Notes: generated by a model not told the origin, from the sequence alone. A stretch of 64,000 bases of DNA from Flavobacterium sp. (GCA_023259675.1 JALRGT010000012.1:1-64000), one strand, 5' to 3'; positions 39,634-50,793 are shown, counted from the stretch's first letter. Made by a program: numbers and translations.

Positions 39634-41208
39634 ATGAAAAATATATTTTTTCTTTTAACTTGTTTTTTAAGTTTCTATAGCAATTCAAATGCTCAGGGGT
39701 ATAAGAATCCTGTTATTTCTGGTTTTCATCCGGATCCAAGTGTGTGCAGAGTAGGGGATGATTATTATTTAGTAACCAGTAGTTTTGAATATTTCCCAGG
39801 GGTTCCAGTATTTCATAGTAAAGACTTAATTAACTGGACAAAAATCGGTCATTGTTTGACTCGTCCATCCCAGCTTAAATTAGATAAATGTGCCCCTTCT
39901 GCGGGTATCTATGCACCAACTATCCGTTATAATGAGGGGCGTTTTTATATGGTTACTACTAATGTATCCGGTGGGGGCAATTTTTATGTATCTACTGATA
40001 ATCCGGCCGGGGAATGGTCTGAACCTATTTTTGTGGAGCAGGGTGGAATTGATCCTACATTGTATTTTGAAGGAAACAAATGCTATTTTATTTCAAATGG
40101 TCAGGGGATTACCATTTCTGAAATAGATATAAAAACAGGAAAAAGACTCACTGAGAGTAAAATTGTTTGGAATGGAACAGGCGGACGTTATCCGGAATCA
40201 CCGCATATTTATAAAAAAGACGGATGGTATTATTTACTGATTTCTGAAGGGGGCACCGAATATGGGCATAAAATGACTATAGCCCGTAGCAAATCTATTT
40301 ATGGGCCTTATCAGTCGAATCCTTCAAACCCGATTTTTACACACATTGATGAAATTTCTCAAAGTAACCCAATTCAAGGGACTGGTCACGGAGATTTTGT
40401 TCAGGCTCACGATGGTTCCTGGTGGATTGTTTTCTTAGGATTTCGTCCACAAAGTTTATTGCATCACGTATTAGGACGTGAAACATTATTAGCACCGGTA
40501 CGATGGGATGCAAATGCCTGGCCGGTAATCAATGGTAATGGTACAGTAAACATAGATATGAATGTACCTACTTTGCCGTTACACCCCGTAAAGCAACATG
40601 ACTTTTCTACCAATTTTGATGAAACAAAATTAGGCGTCAATTGGAATTATCTTCGAAATCCTTTTATGAAAAATTATTCGCTAACGGAAAAGAAAGGTTC
40701 ATTAAGGTTGAAAGCAAGCACCGTTACCTTAGACGACAATGATTCTCCCACTTTTGTAGCACGCAGACAGGAGCATATTGATTTTTCGGCTACTACTGAG
40801 TTGTCATTAAATAATGCCAAAAAAGGCGACGAAGCGGGAATGACCGTTTATTATTCACCACAGGCACATTATGAGCTTTTATTAAAAAAATCAGAAAATG
40901 GCAAACATAAACTGTTAGTTCGTTATCACATGGGAGTTCTGAATCATATTGCAAATGAGATTGAAATTCCTGGTGATAAAATTTATTTGAAAGTGAAAGG
41001 GGATAAGGACTTTTACTCGTTTTATTATTCTTTGGATGGTAAGCAATTTAATTTCCTAAGCAAGATTAACGTTTGGTATTTGAGTTCTGAAACCAATGGA
41101 GGTTTCACGGGAGTTGTTCTTGGGTTATATGCGACATCTCCAAATCAAAATACTAATGCCTATGCTGATTTTGACAAGTTTATATATAAACCCGGGGATT
41201 TAGACTAA
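39634..41208 (+). CDS. GH43 arabinofuranosidase/xylosidase with C-terminal beta-sandwich
   Basis: Predicted to remove terminal arabinofuranose or xylose. The 524-residue protein has a signal peptide (ending at about residue 21, NAQG). The five-bladed propeller covers about 22-315: base Asp34 in GFHPDPSV, pKa-setting Asp in GIDPTL, and acid Glu188 in PESPHIYK. A concanavalin-like C-terminal domain covers about 325-524 (FDETKLGVNWNYLRNP), as in beta-xylosidase-type GH43 enzymes. GH43 arabinofuranosidases occur in known xyloglucan loci to trim arabinosylated side chains. It is the last gene of the operon, followed by a strong terminator. Confidence 0.88.
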   Translation: MKNIFFLLTCFLSFYSNSNAQGYKNPVISGFHPDPSVCRVGDDYYLVTSSFEYFPGVPVFHSKDLINWTKIGHCLTRPSQLKLDKCAPSAGIYAPTIRYNEGRFYMVTTNVSGGGNFYVSTDNPAGEWSEPIFVEQGGIDPTLYFEGNKCYFISNGQGITISEIDIKTGKRLTESKIVWNGTGGRYPESPHIYKKDGWYYLLISEGGTEYGHKMTIARSKSIYGPYQSNPSNPIFTHIDEISQSNPIQGTGHGDFVQAHDGSWWIVFLGFRPQSLLHHVLGRETLLAPVRWDANAWPVINGNGTVNIDMNVPTLPLHPVKQHDFSTNFDETKLGVNWNYLRNPFMKNYSLTEKKGSLRLKASTVTLDDNDSPTFVARRQEHIDFSATTELSLNNAKKGDEAGMTVYYSPQAHYELLLKKSENGKHKLLVRYHMGVLNHIANEIEIPGDKIYLKVKGDKDFYSFYYSLDGKQFNFLSKINVWYLSSETNGGFTGVVLGLYATSPNQNTNAYADFDKFIYKPGDLD

Positions 41209-41261
41209 TTTAACGGTAAGTACAAATATAAAAGGATAAAAAATAGGGATGTCATTTTTTT

Positions 41262-41300
41262 AACAGCAGTAAATCTTAGTGTTTACTGCTGTTTTTTTTT
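41262..41300 (+). terminator. Strong rho-independent terminator closing the SusC1 operon
   Basis: AACAGCAGTAAA at 41262-41273 pairs perfectly with TTTACTGCTGTT at 41282-41293 and runs into ten T. It is similar in sequence to the terminator at 15318, so both ends of the operon carry related terminators. Confidence 0.9.
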
Positions 41301-41403
41301 ATGGTGTGGATTCTTATTTTAATAATTGAAATCAGGAGTTTTCACCTTAATCTAATTATTATTCTTTTCACGAATAAATACATGATATAGTAGGCTAATT
41401 AAT

Positions 41404-41466
41404 ACAATTCACACCCTGTTTCGATACAATTTAAGTCGTTCTAGATGTTTTTTCTTACTAGATTTG
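41404..41466 (+). promoter_or_regulatory. Candidate HTCS operator and -7 element (site B)
   Basis: Half-site ACAATTCACACC (41404-41415), spacer of 10 nt ending CGAT, half-site ACAATTTAAGTC (41426-41437), period 22 bp. An exact -7 element TAGATTTG lies at 41459-41466, 21 nt downstream. Predicted leader about 50 nt before the LytM-like gene. Confidence 0.7.
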
Positions 41467-41478
41467 TTTAGTAAGAAA
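41451..41478. repeat. 10-bp inverted repeat over the site B -7 element
   Basis: TTTCTTACTA at 41451-41460 and TAGTAAGAAA at 41469-41478 are perfect inverted repeats with an 8-nt centre, and the -7 element sits inside. It could be a repressor operator or a leader hairpin. Confidence 0.6.
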
Positions 41479-41524
41479 CTATTTTCAAACTATTAAATTA
41501 GGTTTAGTTTAAACATATAAAATT

Positions 41525-42451
41525 ATGATAAGAAAAAGAATATTTCAAATAGTGTTATTAATATTTTTCAGTATCAATCTTAAGGCTCAGAATCCTAAAC
41601 TACTCATTACGGTAGAAAGAAATACTGATAATAGTGTAACTCTTAATTATACTAAGGAATTACCAGGTACCTATACTGTCGACCTAGAATTTGTGCAACT
41701 CGAAAATTCAGATGCTCAATTACATCAAAAAATAGTTGTCTCAGGATATAATGGTATGTTATTAAGATTAAACCCCATAAATAGGCAAACCCCTATTTCT
41801 TTGAGCTACAAATACACATCTGTGATTGGAAAGATCAATCCAAAAGTTGATACTTTGGTTACTTATTGTCTTCCCTTTAAATTAAATAAAAAGATTACAA
41901 TTAATGAAGCAATAAATTTGGATGAAAAGTATTTTAACAACGAAAAAGTAAAAACATGGAAAGTATATGTTGTAAATCTAAAAACGCCTGATACAGTATG
42001 TTGCATGCGTAAAGGAATTGTTGTTGATATTAAGAGAGATGAAAATTCAAATATTCTTAATGAAAAAAAATATACATCTAAAACTAATCAAATACTAATT
42101 GAGCATCAAGATGGAACTTATTCTAAATACATTGGTTTTGATAAAGATAAAATATTTGTAAAATTAGGTGAAGCGGTATATCCTCAAAATCAATTAGGTG
42201 TTTTAGGTTTGTATAATGTTGCTGCTTATCGATTGGATTTTTCCGTTTATTTTCTAGTTGATTATGATTTAGGTCAATTAAATAAACAAAATATGTTAAA
42301 TAAAAAACTGCCTTTCCAGTACCTGACTCCTAATTTTATAACCCAAAATGGTATTGAAAAATTAAAAGATCAAATAGAATATTCAGTAGTTAGCAACAAA
42401 GAAATTATAATTCAGGAATTGACTAAAAGAGAAAAGAAAAAAATTCAATAA
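41525..42451 (+). CDS. Secreted protein with degenerate LytM/M23-like domain
   Basis: The function is not known. The 308-residue protein has a signal peptide (about 1-21, INLKAQN), an N-terminal beta domain (about 25-120), and a C-terminal segment (about 150-260) with the layout of a LytM/peptidase M23 fold: GIVVDI, then ILIEHQDGTYSKYIGF, then VKLGEAVYPQNQLGVLG. The usual zinc ligands (the first His and Asp, and the HxH pair) are not complete, so hydrolytic activity is unlikely and a structural or binding role is more likely. The kelch lipoprotein starts 44 bp later and both lie under control site B, which links them to the sugar regulon. No glycan role has been shown. Confidence 0.7.
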   Translation: MIRKRIFQIVLLIFFSINLKAQNPKLLITVERNTDNSVTLNYTKELPGTYTVDLEFVQLENSDAQLHQKIVVSGYNGMLLRLNPINRQTPISLSYKYTSVIGKINPKVDTLVTYCLPFKLNKKITINEAINLDEKYFNNEKVKTWKVYVVNLKTPDTVCCMRKGIVVDIKRDENSNILNEKKYTSKTNQILIEHQDGTYSKYIGFDKDKIFVKLGEAVYPQNQLGVLGLYNVAAYRLDFSVYFLVDYDLGQLNKQNMLNKKLPFQYLTPNFITQNGIEKLKDQIEYSVVSNKEIIIQELTKREKKKIQ

Positions 42452-42495
42452 TAATAGAATGATATCTATTGTATAAAAATAAATATTAACCACAT

Positions 42496-43575
42496 ATGAA
42501 AAAGATTTTATTAATACTGATGATTACATTATTTATTGGATGTTCAAAAGATGATGTATTGAAAGAAACGGAAGTTGAAACACAAATACCTGAAATTGAA
42601 ATTCAAGATCCTGAAGTTGAACCACAAACCCCTGAAGTTGAGTCGCAAATCCCGACAGACGTAACTCAAGAAATATTAAATATTAATGAAGAAGAATTTA
42701 GGTTTACTTCAAAAGCTAAAAAAAATATGCCTTTCCCGTCTTATGATTTTGGAGCAGAACTCTACAATGGGAAAATTTATGCTTTTCTAGGGACAGAAGA
42801 CTATTATTTTTATAAGAATAATTCTTATGGTAAAGTTTGTGTTTATGATATTGAGCAGGATACTTGGAAAACGGTCAACAATATTCCTCAATATCAAGCA
42901 CATGCTTCATCAACAATAATAGATGATAAAATTTATCTTGTGGGAGCCTATGGATTTAAAAAAACAATTCAGGTTTATAATATTACCAAAAATGTTTGGG
43001 AGCAAAGTCTTACATTGCCTATTGGTTCCTATTGGTCAACAGTAGAAACTATAAACGGTAAGATTTATATTTTTGGTGGATATGCTGAGGGAGTTAATGG
43101 TTTGGGAATACAATTTTTGTCTACTGTCCAGATATATAATCCTAAAACAAATCAGTGGACTTATGGAACTGAAATGCCTGAAAAAATCCAGACACCAAAT
43201 TCTCTAATATATAATAATGAAGTTTATGTGTGGGATCTAAACCTGATGTTAAAATATAATCCTGTTAATGAAAGCTGGACTTATGTAGATAAACTTCAAT
43301 CCTATTCTAAAGCTTCACAAGAAGGAATTGTATTGAATGATTATTTACTTTTCATTTCAGGACAAAATGGACATAGTTTTAATGATAAAGCATCTAAGAA
43401 AATATACTTATACAATCCAAAAAAAAACAATTATATAGAATCTATTAGTAGTTTAACAACAGGTAGACATTATAACTATAATGTTTTTCAATATAAAAAT
43501 AAAATTTATATTCTTGGAGGAAGGGAGGATCAACAATGGAATGCCATGGATGATGTTGTTGAAATTACATTCTGA
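42496..43575 (+). CDS. Kelch-repeat lipoprotein with acidic proline-rich linker
   Basis: The function is not known. The 359-residue protein has a lipobox with Cys16 (LFIGCSKDD), a low-complexity linker at about 24-58 made of repeated (I/V)PE(V/I)E-type units, and a beta-propeller of six kelch-like repeats (about 75-359; pairs such as NGKIYAFLG, DDKIYLVGAYG, NGKIYIFGGYA, NKIYILGGRED, each followed by an aromatic W). This suggests a surface-exposed propeller on a stiff acidic stalk. It follows the degenerate LytM-like gene by 44 bp in the same unit. A carbohydrate-binding or scaffold role is possible but unproven. Confidence 0.78.
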   Translation: MKKILLILMITLFIGCSKDDVLKETEVETQIPEIEIQDPEVEPQTPEVESQIPTDVTQEILNINEEEFRFTSKAKKNMPFPSYDFGAELYNGKIYAFLGTEDYYFYKNNSYGKVCVYDIEQDTWKTVNNIPQYQAHASSTIIDDKIYLVGAYGFKKTIQVYNITKNVWEQSLTLPIGSYWSTVETINGKIYIFGGYAEGVNGLGIQFLSTVQIYNPKTNQWTYGTEMPEKIQTPNSLIYNNEVYVWDLNLMLKYNPVNESWTYVDKLQSYSKASQEGIVLNDYLLFISGQNGHSFNDKASKKIYLYNPKKNNYIESISSLTTGRHYNYNVFQYKNKIYILGGREDQQWNAMDDVVEITF

Positions 43576-43654
43576 TAACTAACAGAAACAATTTCAAAAA
43601 TTTTAATGCAAAAATAATACTTTAAAACAAATGTTGCTGGTGTAAAACACCCCA

Positions 43655-43690
43655 GACAGGTAGTATATAATAAAATACTATCTTGTTTTT
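43655..43690 (+). terminator. Imperfect terminator after the kelch gene
   Basis: ACAGGTAGTAT pairs imperfectly with ATACTATCTTGT and is followed by five T. Mismatch and bulge lower the confidence. Confidence 0.5.
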
Positions 43691-43899
43691 AAAGGTAAAA
43701 TTTTAGGGCTTTATAATGTTGTTCGTTTTTTTATTGTTTTGGGTTATAGTTGGTTTTTATTTCTAACTCAGTTGCATTCAATAATAAATTATGACTTCCT
43801 GATCCTGTTACTTCAAAGAGAGATAATGTGTTTGATTGTTACTTCATAATTAATTTTCAATGGAGAAGGTATTCAATTGCCAAACAAATCTAAAATGAC

Positions 43900-43963
43900 A
43901 CATAATGGTCTAATGCACGATACATTTTAAACCTTTTGTTTTTTTGAATATAAGGTAATTTTA
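43900..43963 (+). promoter_or_regulatory. Candidate HTCS operator and -7 element (site C)
   Basis: Half-site ACATAATGGTCT (43900-43911), spacer ending CGAT, half-site ACATTTTAAACC (43922-43933), period 22 bp. A -7-like TAATTTTA begins at 43956, 22 nt downstream. It would drive the GH2 and the two esterases. Confidence 0.62.
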
Positions 43964-44079
43964 TCTTTCATAAAAAAGTTTCCTGATTGAGGTTAATTTT
44001 TATGTAGTTATCCAAAATTGGATTATTCGTAGTCGGATTTTAAAAACTAGAAAGAAGTATTGTTGTGTAAATTTTAAAA

Positions 44080-45876
44080 ATGAATCAATTGCAAAAAAAA
44101 GTATCAAAGGGATGGATAATAAAAGCGTTATTTGTAGTCTTTTTAGTTAATCAGGCAAAAGCTCAAACGGCAATGGTAAATATCCAATCCCGGCATTTAA
44201 CAAGCTTGAATGGGAAATGGAAAGTTTTAGTAGATCCGGGAGGTATTGGAGATTGGAGAAAATTTTGGATAGAACCCAACCCTGAAAAAAAAACAGATTT
44301 TTTTGAATATTCATTTAATGGCGCACCGGAATTAAATGTGCCGGGAGACTTTAATTCGCAACTACGCGAGCTTACTTTTTTTGAAGGTAGTGTATGGTAT
44401 AAAAAACAGTTCAATGTTTCTAAGAACAAAGATTCCAGATTGTTTCTGCATTTTGGTGCTGTTAATTATATTGCAGATGTGTATCTGAATGGAGAAAAAC
44501 TGGGAAGCCATGAAGGAGGATTTACACCTTTTCAATTTGAAATCACCGATAAAATTAAAGAAGGTGATAATACAATAATTGTAAAAGTAAATAATCGCCG
44601 TCTGGAAAATGGAATTCCCGGCTATGGTTATGACTGGTTGAATTATGGAGGGATTACACGCGATGTAAGTATTATTGAAACTCAAAATACTTATATTGAT
44701 GACTATTTCATTCAGTTAAAAAAAGGGAGTTTGAATACGGTATTGGGTTGGATTCAACTAAAGGGAGTTCAATCGGAACAAAAAATTAAAGTAAAAATCC
44801 CGGAGCTAAATATCATTTATAAAGCAAAAACTAATAAAAGTGGTTATGCAAAACTTGAATTTTCTTCTCGTTTCAAGTTATGGTCACCTGATAGTCCTAA
44901 ATTATACAAAGTAACTATAGAAAGTGAAACGGATACAATTGTTGATGAAATAGGTTTCAGAAGTATTGAAACTAAACGAACTGAAGTTTTACTGAATAAA
45001 AAACCTCTTTTTATTAAGGCTGTAAATATTCATGAAGAAAATCCATTGAAAAAAGCCAGAGCCTATTCATTAGAAGATGATAAACTGTTGTTGAATTCTG
45101 CCAAAGAGTTGGGTTGTAACATGGTTAGATTAGCACACTATCCACACAATGAAAACATGATTAAGCAAGCTGAGAAAATGGGATTAATGGTGTGGAGCGA
45201 ACTTCCAATATACCAACATATTCAATTTTCGGATAGTCTTGTTCCTGAAAAAATGGAGACAATGTTGGACGAAATGATTCGCAGAGATAAAAATCGTTGC
45301 GGAGTGGTTGTCTGGAGTCTTTCAAACGAAACCTATTCAGACACTCCAAATAGGAATGAAGCACTTATTGATTTGACAAAAAAATGCAAGGCAATAGATT
45401 CTACCAGATTAGTGGTTCATGTTATAAATACGCAAGGGTATAATAATAATTCTTTTAATGTAGTAGATACCTTGTATAACTATTCTGATTTAATTGCTCT
45501 TAACGAATACATAGGTTGGTACATTCCATGGCAGGGCAAACCTTCGGAAGTGAAATGGAAAGTAGACTTCCCTAATAAAGCAGTGTTTATTTCTGAATTT
45601 GGAGGAGAGGCATTATTTGGCAGCAAAGGAGTTGTAGATGAAGCGGCTTATTGGACAGAGGAATATCAGGCACAGATTTATAAAAATCAAATAGAAATGT
45701 TTAAAACGATTCCTAATTTAAGCGGTGTTTGTCCATGGATTTTATATGACTATAGATCTCTGGGAAGAATGCATCAGGTATATCAAAAAGGATATAATAG
45801 AAAAGGATTGATTTCTGACAATGGGGAAAAGAAAAAAGCCTGGTATATTATGAACGACTATTTTAATCAAAAATGA
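44080..45876 (+). CDS. GH2 glycosidase, beta-glucuronidase-size
   Basis: Predicted retaining exo-beta-glycosidase; at 598 residues it is the size of beta-glucuronidase-type GH2, so beta-galactosidase, beta-glucuronidase or beta-mannosidase-like action cannot be separated by eye. Signal peptide ends about residue 28 (NQAKAQ). Sugar-binding domain about 35-205, Ig-like domain about 207-295, barrel about 295-590. Acid/base is Glu417 in WSLSNETYSD and the nucleophile is Glu506 in ISEFGGE. Its stop overlaps the next ATG by 4 bases, so it is translationally coupled to the esterase. Confidence 0.85.
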   Translation: MNQLQKKVSKGWIIKALFVVFLVNQAKAQTAMVNIQSRHLTSLNGKWKVLVDPGGIGDWRKFWIEPNPEKKTDFFEYSFNGAPELNVPGDFNSQLRELTFFEGSVWYKKQFNVSKNKDSRLFLHFGAVNYIADVYLNGEKLGSHEGGFTPFQFEITDKIKEGDNTIIVKVNNRRLENGIPGYGYDWLNYGGITRDVSIIETQNTYIDDYFIQLKKGSLNTVLGWIQLKGVQSEQKIKVKIPELNIIYKAKTNKSGYAKLEFSSRFKLWSPDSPKLYKVTIESETDTIVDEIGFRSIETKRTEVLLNKKPLFIKAVNIHEENPLKKARAYSLEDDKLLLNSAKELGCNMVRLAHYPHNENMIKQAEKMGLMVWSELPIYQHIQFSDSLVPEKMETMLDEMIRRDKNRCGVVVWSLSNETYSDTPNRNEALIDLTKKCKAIDSTRLVVHVINTQGYNNNSFNVVDTLYNYSDLIALNEYIGWYIPWQGKPSEVKWKVDFPNKAVFISEFGGEALFGSKGVVDEAAYWTEEYQAQIYKNQIEMFKTIPNLSGVCPWILYDYRSLGRMHQVYQKGYNRKGLISDNGEKKKAWYIMNDYFNQK

Positions 45877-46814
45877 AAAATTCAATTTTAAAAAAAAGTA
45901 CATTGGCATTAATTTGCATGGTTGCTTCAGTAACTATTTCGGGTCAAAGCAAAGTGATTGATTTATGGAACGGAAAACTTCCGGGAGCTATTCACAACGA
46001 TAAATTCAAACAGGTAATTGATACTGTTGCGGGGTGGGTTGATAATCATTCTATTATCAATCCTAACCTCGATGTATATTTAGCTCCCAAAGAAAAGTCA
46101 AATGGTACCGCTGTTGTTATTTGTCCAGGTGGAGCTTATATTGGGATGGCTGTCAAACATGAAGGGGCACAGGTAGCCAAATGGCTGAATAGTTTAGGTT
46201 TAACAGCCTTTGTACTAAAATACCGTTTACCTAATGATAGCATTATGATAAATAAAACCATCGGGCCCTTACAGGATGCGCAAAGAGCAATTCGTTTAGT
46301 TCGCAGTCATGCAAAAGAATGGGGTATCAATCCACAAAAAATTGGAATTTTGGGATTCTCAGCCGGTGGACATCTGGCATCCACGCTTTCAACTCATTAT
46401 AACGATAAAGTATATGAATCAGATGATACGACTAGTGCTAAACCCGATTTTTCTATACTAATATATCCTGTTATTTCTATGGATTCTAAAATAACCCATT
46501 GGGGTTCGCGTGAAAATCTGCTGGGGAAAGCACCCTCTCCGGAGTTGGTAAAATATTATTCTAATGAATTACAGGTAAATAAGGATACACCGCCAGCTTT
46601 TATGGCTCATTCTTTGAATGATGAAGCAGTAGTAGCACAAAACAGTATAAACTATGCCTTAGCAATGCATAAGTTTAATGTGCCATGTGAGCTACATCTT
46701 TATCAAGCTGGTGGACATGGTTATGGTTTAGGAAATCCGTCGAGTACTGAGTCGTCATGGGCTGAATCTTGTCGGAAATGGCTTGAAATGAGAGGTCTTT
46801 TAGTTAAAAAGTAA
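45873..46814 (+). CDS. Alpha/beta-hydrolase esterase (single domain)
   Basis: Predicted carbohydrate O-acyl esterase. The 313-residue protein has a signal peptide (about 1-25, SVTISGQS), an oxyanion loop CPGGAY, nucleophile Ser163 in [12 protein letters not shown], and the terminal His in GGHGYGLG. It resembles bacterial BD-FAE and acetyl-xylan-esterase-like proteins found in polysaccharide loci. Its start overlaps the GH2 stop as ATGA. The N-terminal half of the following gene is a clear paralog, with the same opening (SKVIDLWNGKLPGAI versus [15 protein letters not shown]) and most motifs shared. Substrate (acetyl or feruloyl) cannot be told from sequence. Confidence 0.82.
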   Translation: MKNSILKKSTLALICMVASVTISGQSKVIDLWNGKLPGAIHNDKFKQVIDTVAGWVDNHSIINPNLDVYLAPKEKSNGTAVVICPGGAYIGMAVKHEGAQVAKWLNSLGLTAFVLKYRLPNDSIMINKTIGPLQDAQRAIRLVRSHAKEWGINPQKIGILGFSAGGHLASTLSTHYNDKVYESDDTTSAKPDFSILIYPVISMDSKITHWGSRENLLGKAPSPELVKYYSNELQVNKDTPPAFMAHSLNDEAVVAQNSINYALAMHKFNVPCELHLYQAGGHGYGLGNPSSTESSWAESCRKWLEMRGLLVKK

Positions 46815-46857
46815 CTGATAAATTTTGTAGAAAATAACAAGTTTTATAATCAAATAA

Positions 46858-48645
<1,788 letters not shown>

Positions 48646-49100
48646 AATAGAAATAACAACTAAAAAAAAATGCAAAAGATTGGATTTATTATGAATTGGG
48701 AATCAATGATGTAAATGCATTGAAAGAGAGGAATAAAGTTGAAATAAATGCTAGAATATTTGAACGTACTTATTGTAAGTTGCTAATTTCCATGTGTCAA
48801 ACAAAATCCTGGTATTATAAAAATACTGGGATTACCATTCTTTTTTACTTCAGGCTGGCGTAAAGATTAGTATGAAAAGTGGTATCCAGTTACAGTAGCA
48901 ATAACTGCTATTGTAAGATGAATTGCAGCGAATTTTAATACTGTTTTAGTGGATTTTCCATGGATTTTTCACTATAAAACCAACGAGTTCTCTTTATTTT
49001 ACTGTAAAATTAAAAACATCATAAATTTAGATGATAAAATGATTTAAGGCCTTCATTTTTTGTAGTTAAAAATTATTTGCTTCAATTTGTTACTACTTAA
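48646..49100 (+). other. Intergenic region between the esterase and HxlR genes
   Basis: A 455-bp gap. A hairpin lies at 48805-48833. A 68-codon open frame at 48657-48863 has protein-like composition in its first half but no early start codon; it may be a gene remnant. The rest is featureless. Confidence 0.6.
48805..48846 (+). terminator. Terminator-like hairpin after the esterase unit
   Basis: AATCCTGGTATT at 48805-48816 pairs with AATACTGGGATT at 48822-48833 using G-U wobble, followed by a T-rich stretch. Confidence 0.55.
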
Positions 49101-49499
49101 TTATTTAGATTTTTCGTAATTACCCCTTGCTTCTTTGAATTGTTCAACAGAATTAGCTATCCAGTACCAAAGTGGTGTTACCTGAACCAAGAAACCACGT
49201 CCCAGAGAAGTCAATTCATATTCTACTCTTGGAGGTACTTCTGGATAAACAGTTCTTGAGATTAATCCGTCCCGTTCCAATTCGCGAACGCATTTTGTCA
49301 ACATCTTTTGACTTATTCCAGTAATATTCTTCTGTAGATTAGAAAATCTCATTCGCCCATCTACCCCTAAAGTGTGTATAACAAATAGTGACCATTTGTT
49401 TCCAACATGATTTAATATATCACTTTTCAGATCATCATTATCTTTATTTATAACTTTACAAATAGCATTCCATGCATTTAAAATTTCATCATCAGTCAT
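49101..49499 (-). CDS. HxlR-family transcriptional regulator
   Basis: Predicted small winged-helix regulator, 132 residues, often controlling a neighbouring oxidoreductase gene. The HxlR domain covers about 25-115 with KWSLFVIHTLGVDGRMRF, ISQKMLTKCVRELERDGLI (recognition helix) and PRVEYELTSLGRGF. It is divergent from the NmrA-family reductase at 49861; the 361-bp gap holds a palindrome at 49721 that may be its operator. A -7 element TAAATTTG on the minus strand lies at 49570-49563. No link with sugar use is visible. Confidence 0.88.
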   Translation of the reverse strand: MTDDEILNAWNAICKVINKDNDDLKSDILNHVGNKWSLFVIHTLGVDGRMRFSNLQKNITGISQKMLTKCVRELERDGLISRTVYPEVPPRVEYELTSLGRGFLVQVTPLWYWIANSVEQFKEARGNYEKSK

Positions 49500-49860
49500 A
49501 AGTTTTTAATCTATTTTGAATTATGTTTTTTAGCAACATGTACTTTAGATTATTTGTATAGACAAATTTATCTGAGATATAAAGGTAGAATAATAAATTC
49601 ATAAAGGCATTACTTATATTTAAATTAAATATAGAATAAGTATGATATTTTTAGAATTAGAATAAATGTGTTAATTTATATATAAAGTTATAAATAATGA
49701 TACTGGTATTCAAAATACTAACCTATAGGTAACAAACAAACATGTCGGTGCCTTATTGTTTTAAGGTGTTGATTATCATAATTTTGCAATTGATAAGTAT
49801 TTACAAAGTGTAACTACTTCATAAAAAAATACTTCCAATTAACACATTTTATAAAAAAAT
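49500..49860. other. Divergent promoter region, HxlR / NmrA-family reductase
   Basis: A 361-bp gap with promoters on both sides (minus -7 at 49563-49570; plus -33/-7 at 49756-49786) and the palindrome ACCTATAGGT at 49721-49730, a possible HxlR operator. No coding potential was seen. Confidence 0.65.
49756..49786 (+). promoter_or_regulatory. Promoter of the NmrA-family reductase
   Basis: TTG at 49756-49758 (-33) and TAATTTTG at 49779-49786 (-7) with a 20-nt gap match the Bacteroidota sigma-A promoter exactly. Confidence 0.75.
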
Positions 49861-50793
49861 ATGGAAAATAAATCAGTTTTAATTTTGGGAGCTGGTGAAC
49901 TAGGTTTACCAGTAATCCGTAATATGGCACAGAAAGCAAAAAAGAATAATACAAACATTACAGTGTTGCTTCGTCAAGAAGCTATTGATACAGATGAAGT
50001 TGAAAAAAGACGAACTATTGACGAATTAAAAACTCTGGATATAACATTGTTGGCGGCGGATCTTTCAGCTCCTTCCTCAGAATTGGTTTCAATTTTTAAA
50101 AATTATGATGCTATTGTTTCCTGTACAGGTTATGGAAGTGGCGCTGGTGGATTTCAACTAAAACTGGCAAATGCAGTTCTGGAAGCTGGGGTAAAACGCT
50201 ACTTTCCATGGCAATTTGGTGTCGATTTTGAAGTTATTGGACGTGGAAGTGCGCAAGATCTATTTGATGAACAGCTTGATGTACGTGAGCTTCTTAGAGG
50301 ACAAAATGCTACAAAATGGGTTATTATCTCTACAGGATTGTTTACAAGTTATTTGTTTCAACCCTTTTTTGGTGTTGTCGATTTCGATAAAAAAGTTGTA
50401 AATGCATTAGGGAGTTTAGATACTGCAGTAACTGTTACCACTCCAGATGATATAGGGATGTTAACTGCTGAAATCTTTTTTGAAAAGCCAGCAATTGAGA
50501 ACAGTATTATTTATATTGCTGGTGATACTATTACTTATGGGCAATTGGGAGATGTTGTAGAAACATTGTCAGGGAAAAAATTTGAACGTACTGTTTCTGA
50601 TTTAGAAGAGTTAAGAAATGATTTGAAAAATGATCCGACAAATTTTGTTTACAAGTACAGATCTATTTTTGGAGACGGACGAGGTGTATCCTGGGACTTT
50701 AATACGAGCTTTAATTTTCAGAAAGGAATTAAGACTACTTCTGCTAGAGAATGGGCAGAAAAAAATATAGACTGGAATCACAGTAAAATTTAA
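49861..50793 (+). CDS. NmrA-family NAD(P)-binding reductase
   Basis: Predicted NAD(P)-dependent reductase of the NmrA / isoflavone-reductase-like group, 310 residues, cytoplasmic. The Rossmann dinucleotide motif is at about 8-17 (GAGELGLPVI), followed by RQEA and a PWQFGVDFEVIGRG segment at about 116-130, which is typical for this group. It is divergent from the HxlR gene, a common pairing in which HxlR senses an aromatic or reactive compound. The actual substrate is unknown. It ends before a good terminator. It appears unrelated to xyloglucan use. Confidence 0.85.
   Translation: MENKSVLILGAGELGLPVIRNMAQKAKKNNTNITVLLRQEAIDTDEVEKRRTIDELKTLDITLLAADLSAPSSELVSIFKNYDAIVSCTGYGSGAGGFQLKLANAVLEAGVKRYFPWQFGVDFEVIGRGSAQDLFDEQLDVRELLRGQNATKWVIISTGLFTSYLFQPFFGVVDFDKKVVNALGSLDTAVTVTTPDDIGMLTAEIFFEKPAIENSIIYIAGDTITYGQLGDVVETLSGKKFERTVSDLEELRNDLKNDPTNFVYKYRSIFGDGRGVSWDFNTSFNFQKGIKTTSAREWAEKNIDWNHSKI

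Larger units (their letters stand above)
41209..41524 (+). other. Intergenic region between GH43 and the LytM-like gene
   Basis: A 316-bp gap. It holds the terminator at 41262, control site B at 41404 and a palindrome at 41451. No coding potential was seen. Confidence 0.75.
43576..44079 (+). other. Intergenic region before the GH2-esterase unit
   Basis: A 504-bp AT-rich gap. It holds a terminator-like hairpin at 43655 and control site C at 43900. Nothing else was recognised. Confidence 0.7.

Noticed and set aside
48657..48863. 68-codon open frame with a protein-like first half (DWIYYELGINDVNAL)
   Set aside because: No start codon near its beginning, a terminator-like hairpin inside, and no family recognised; possibly a remnant but not supported as a gene.
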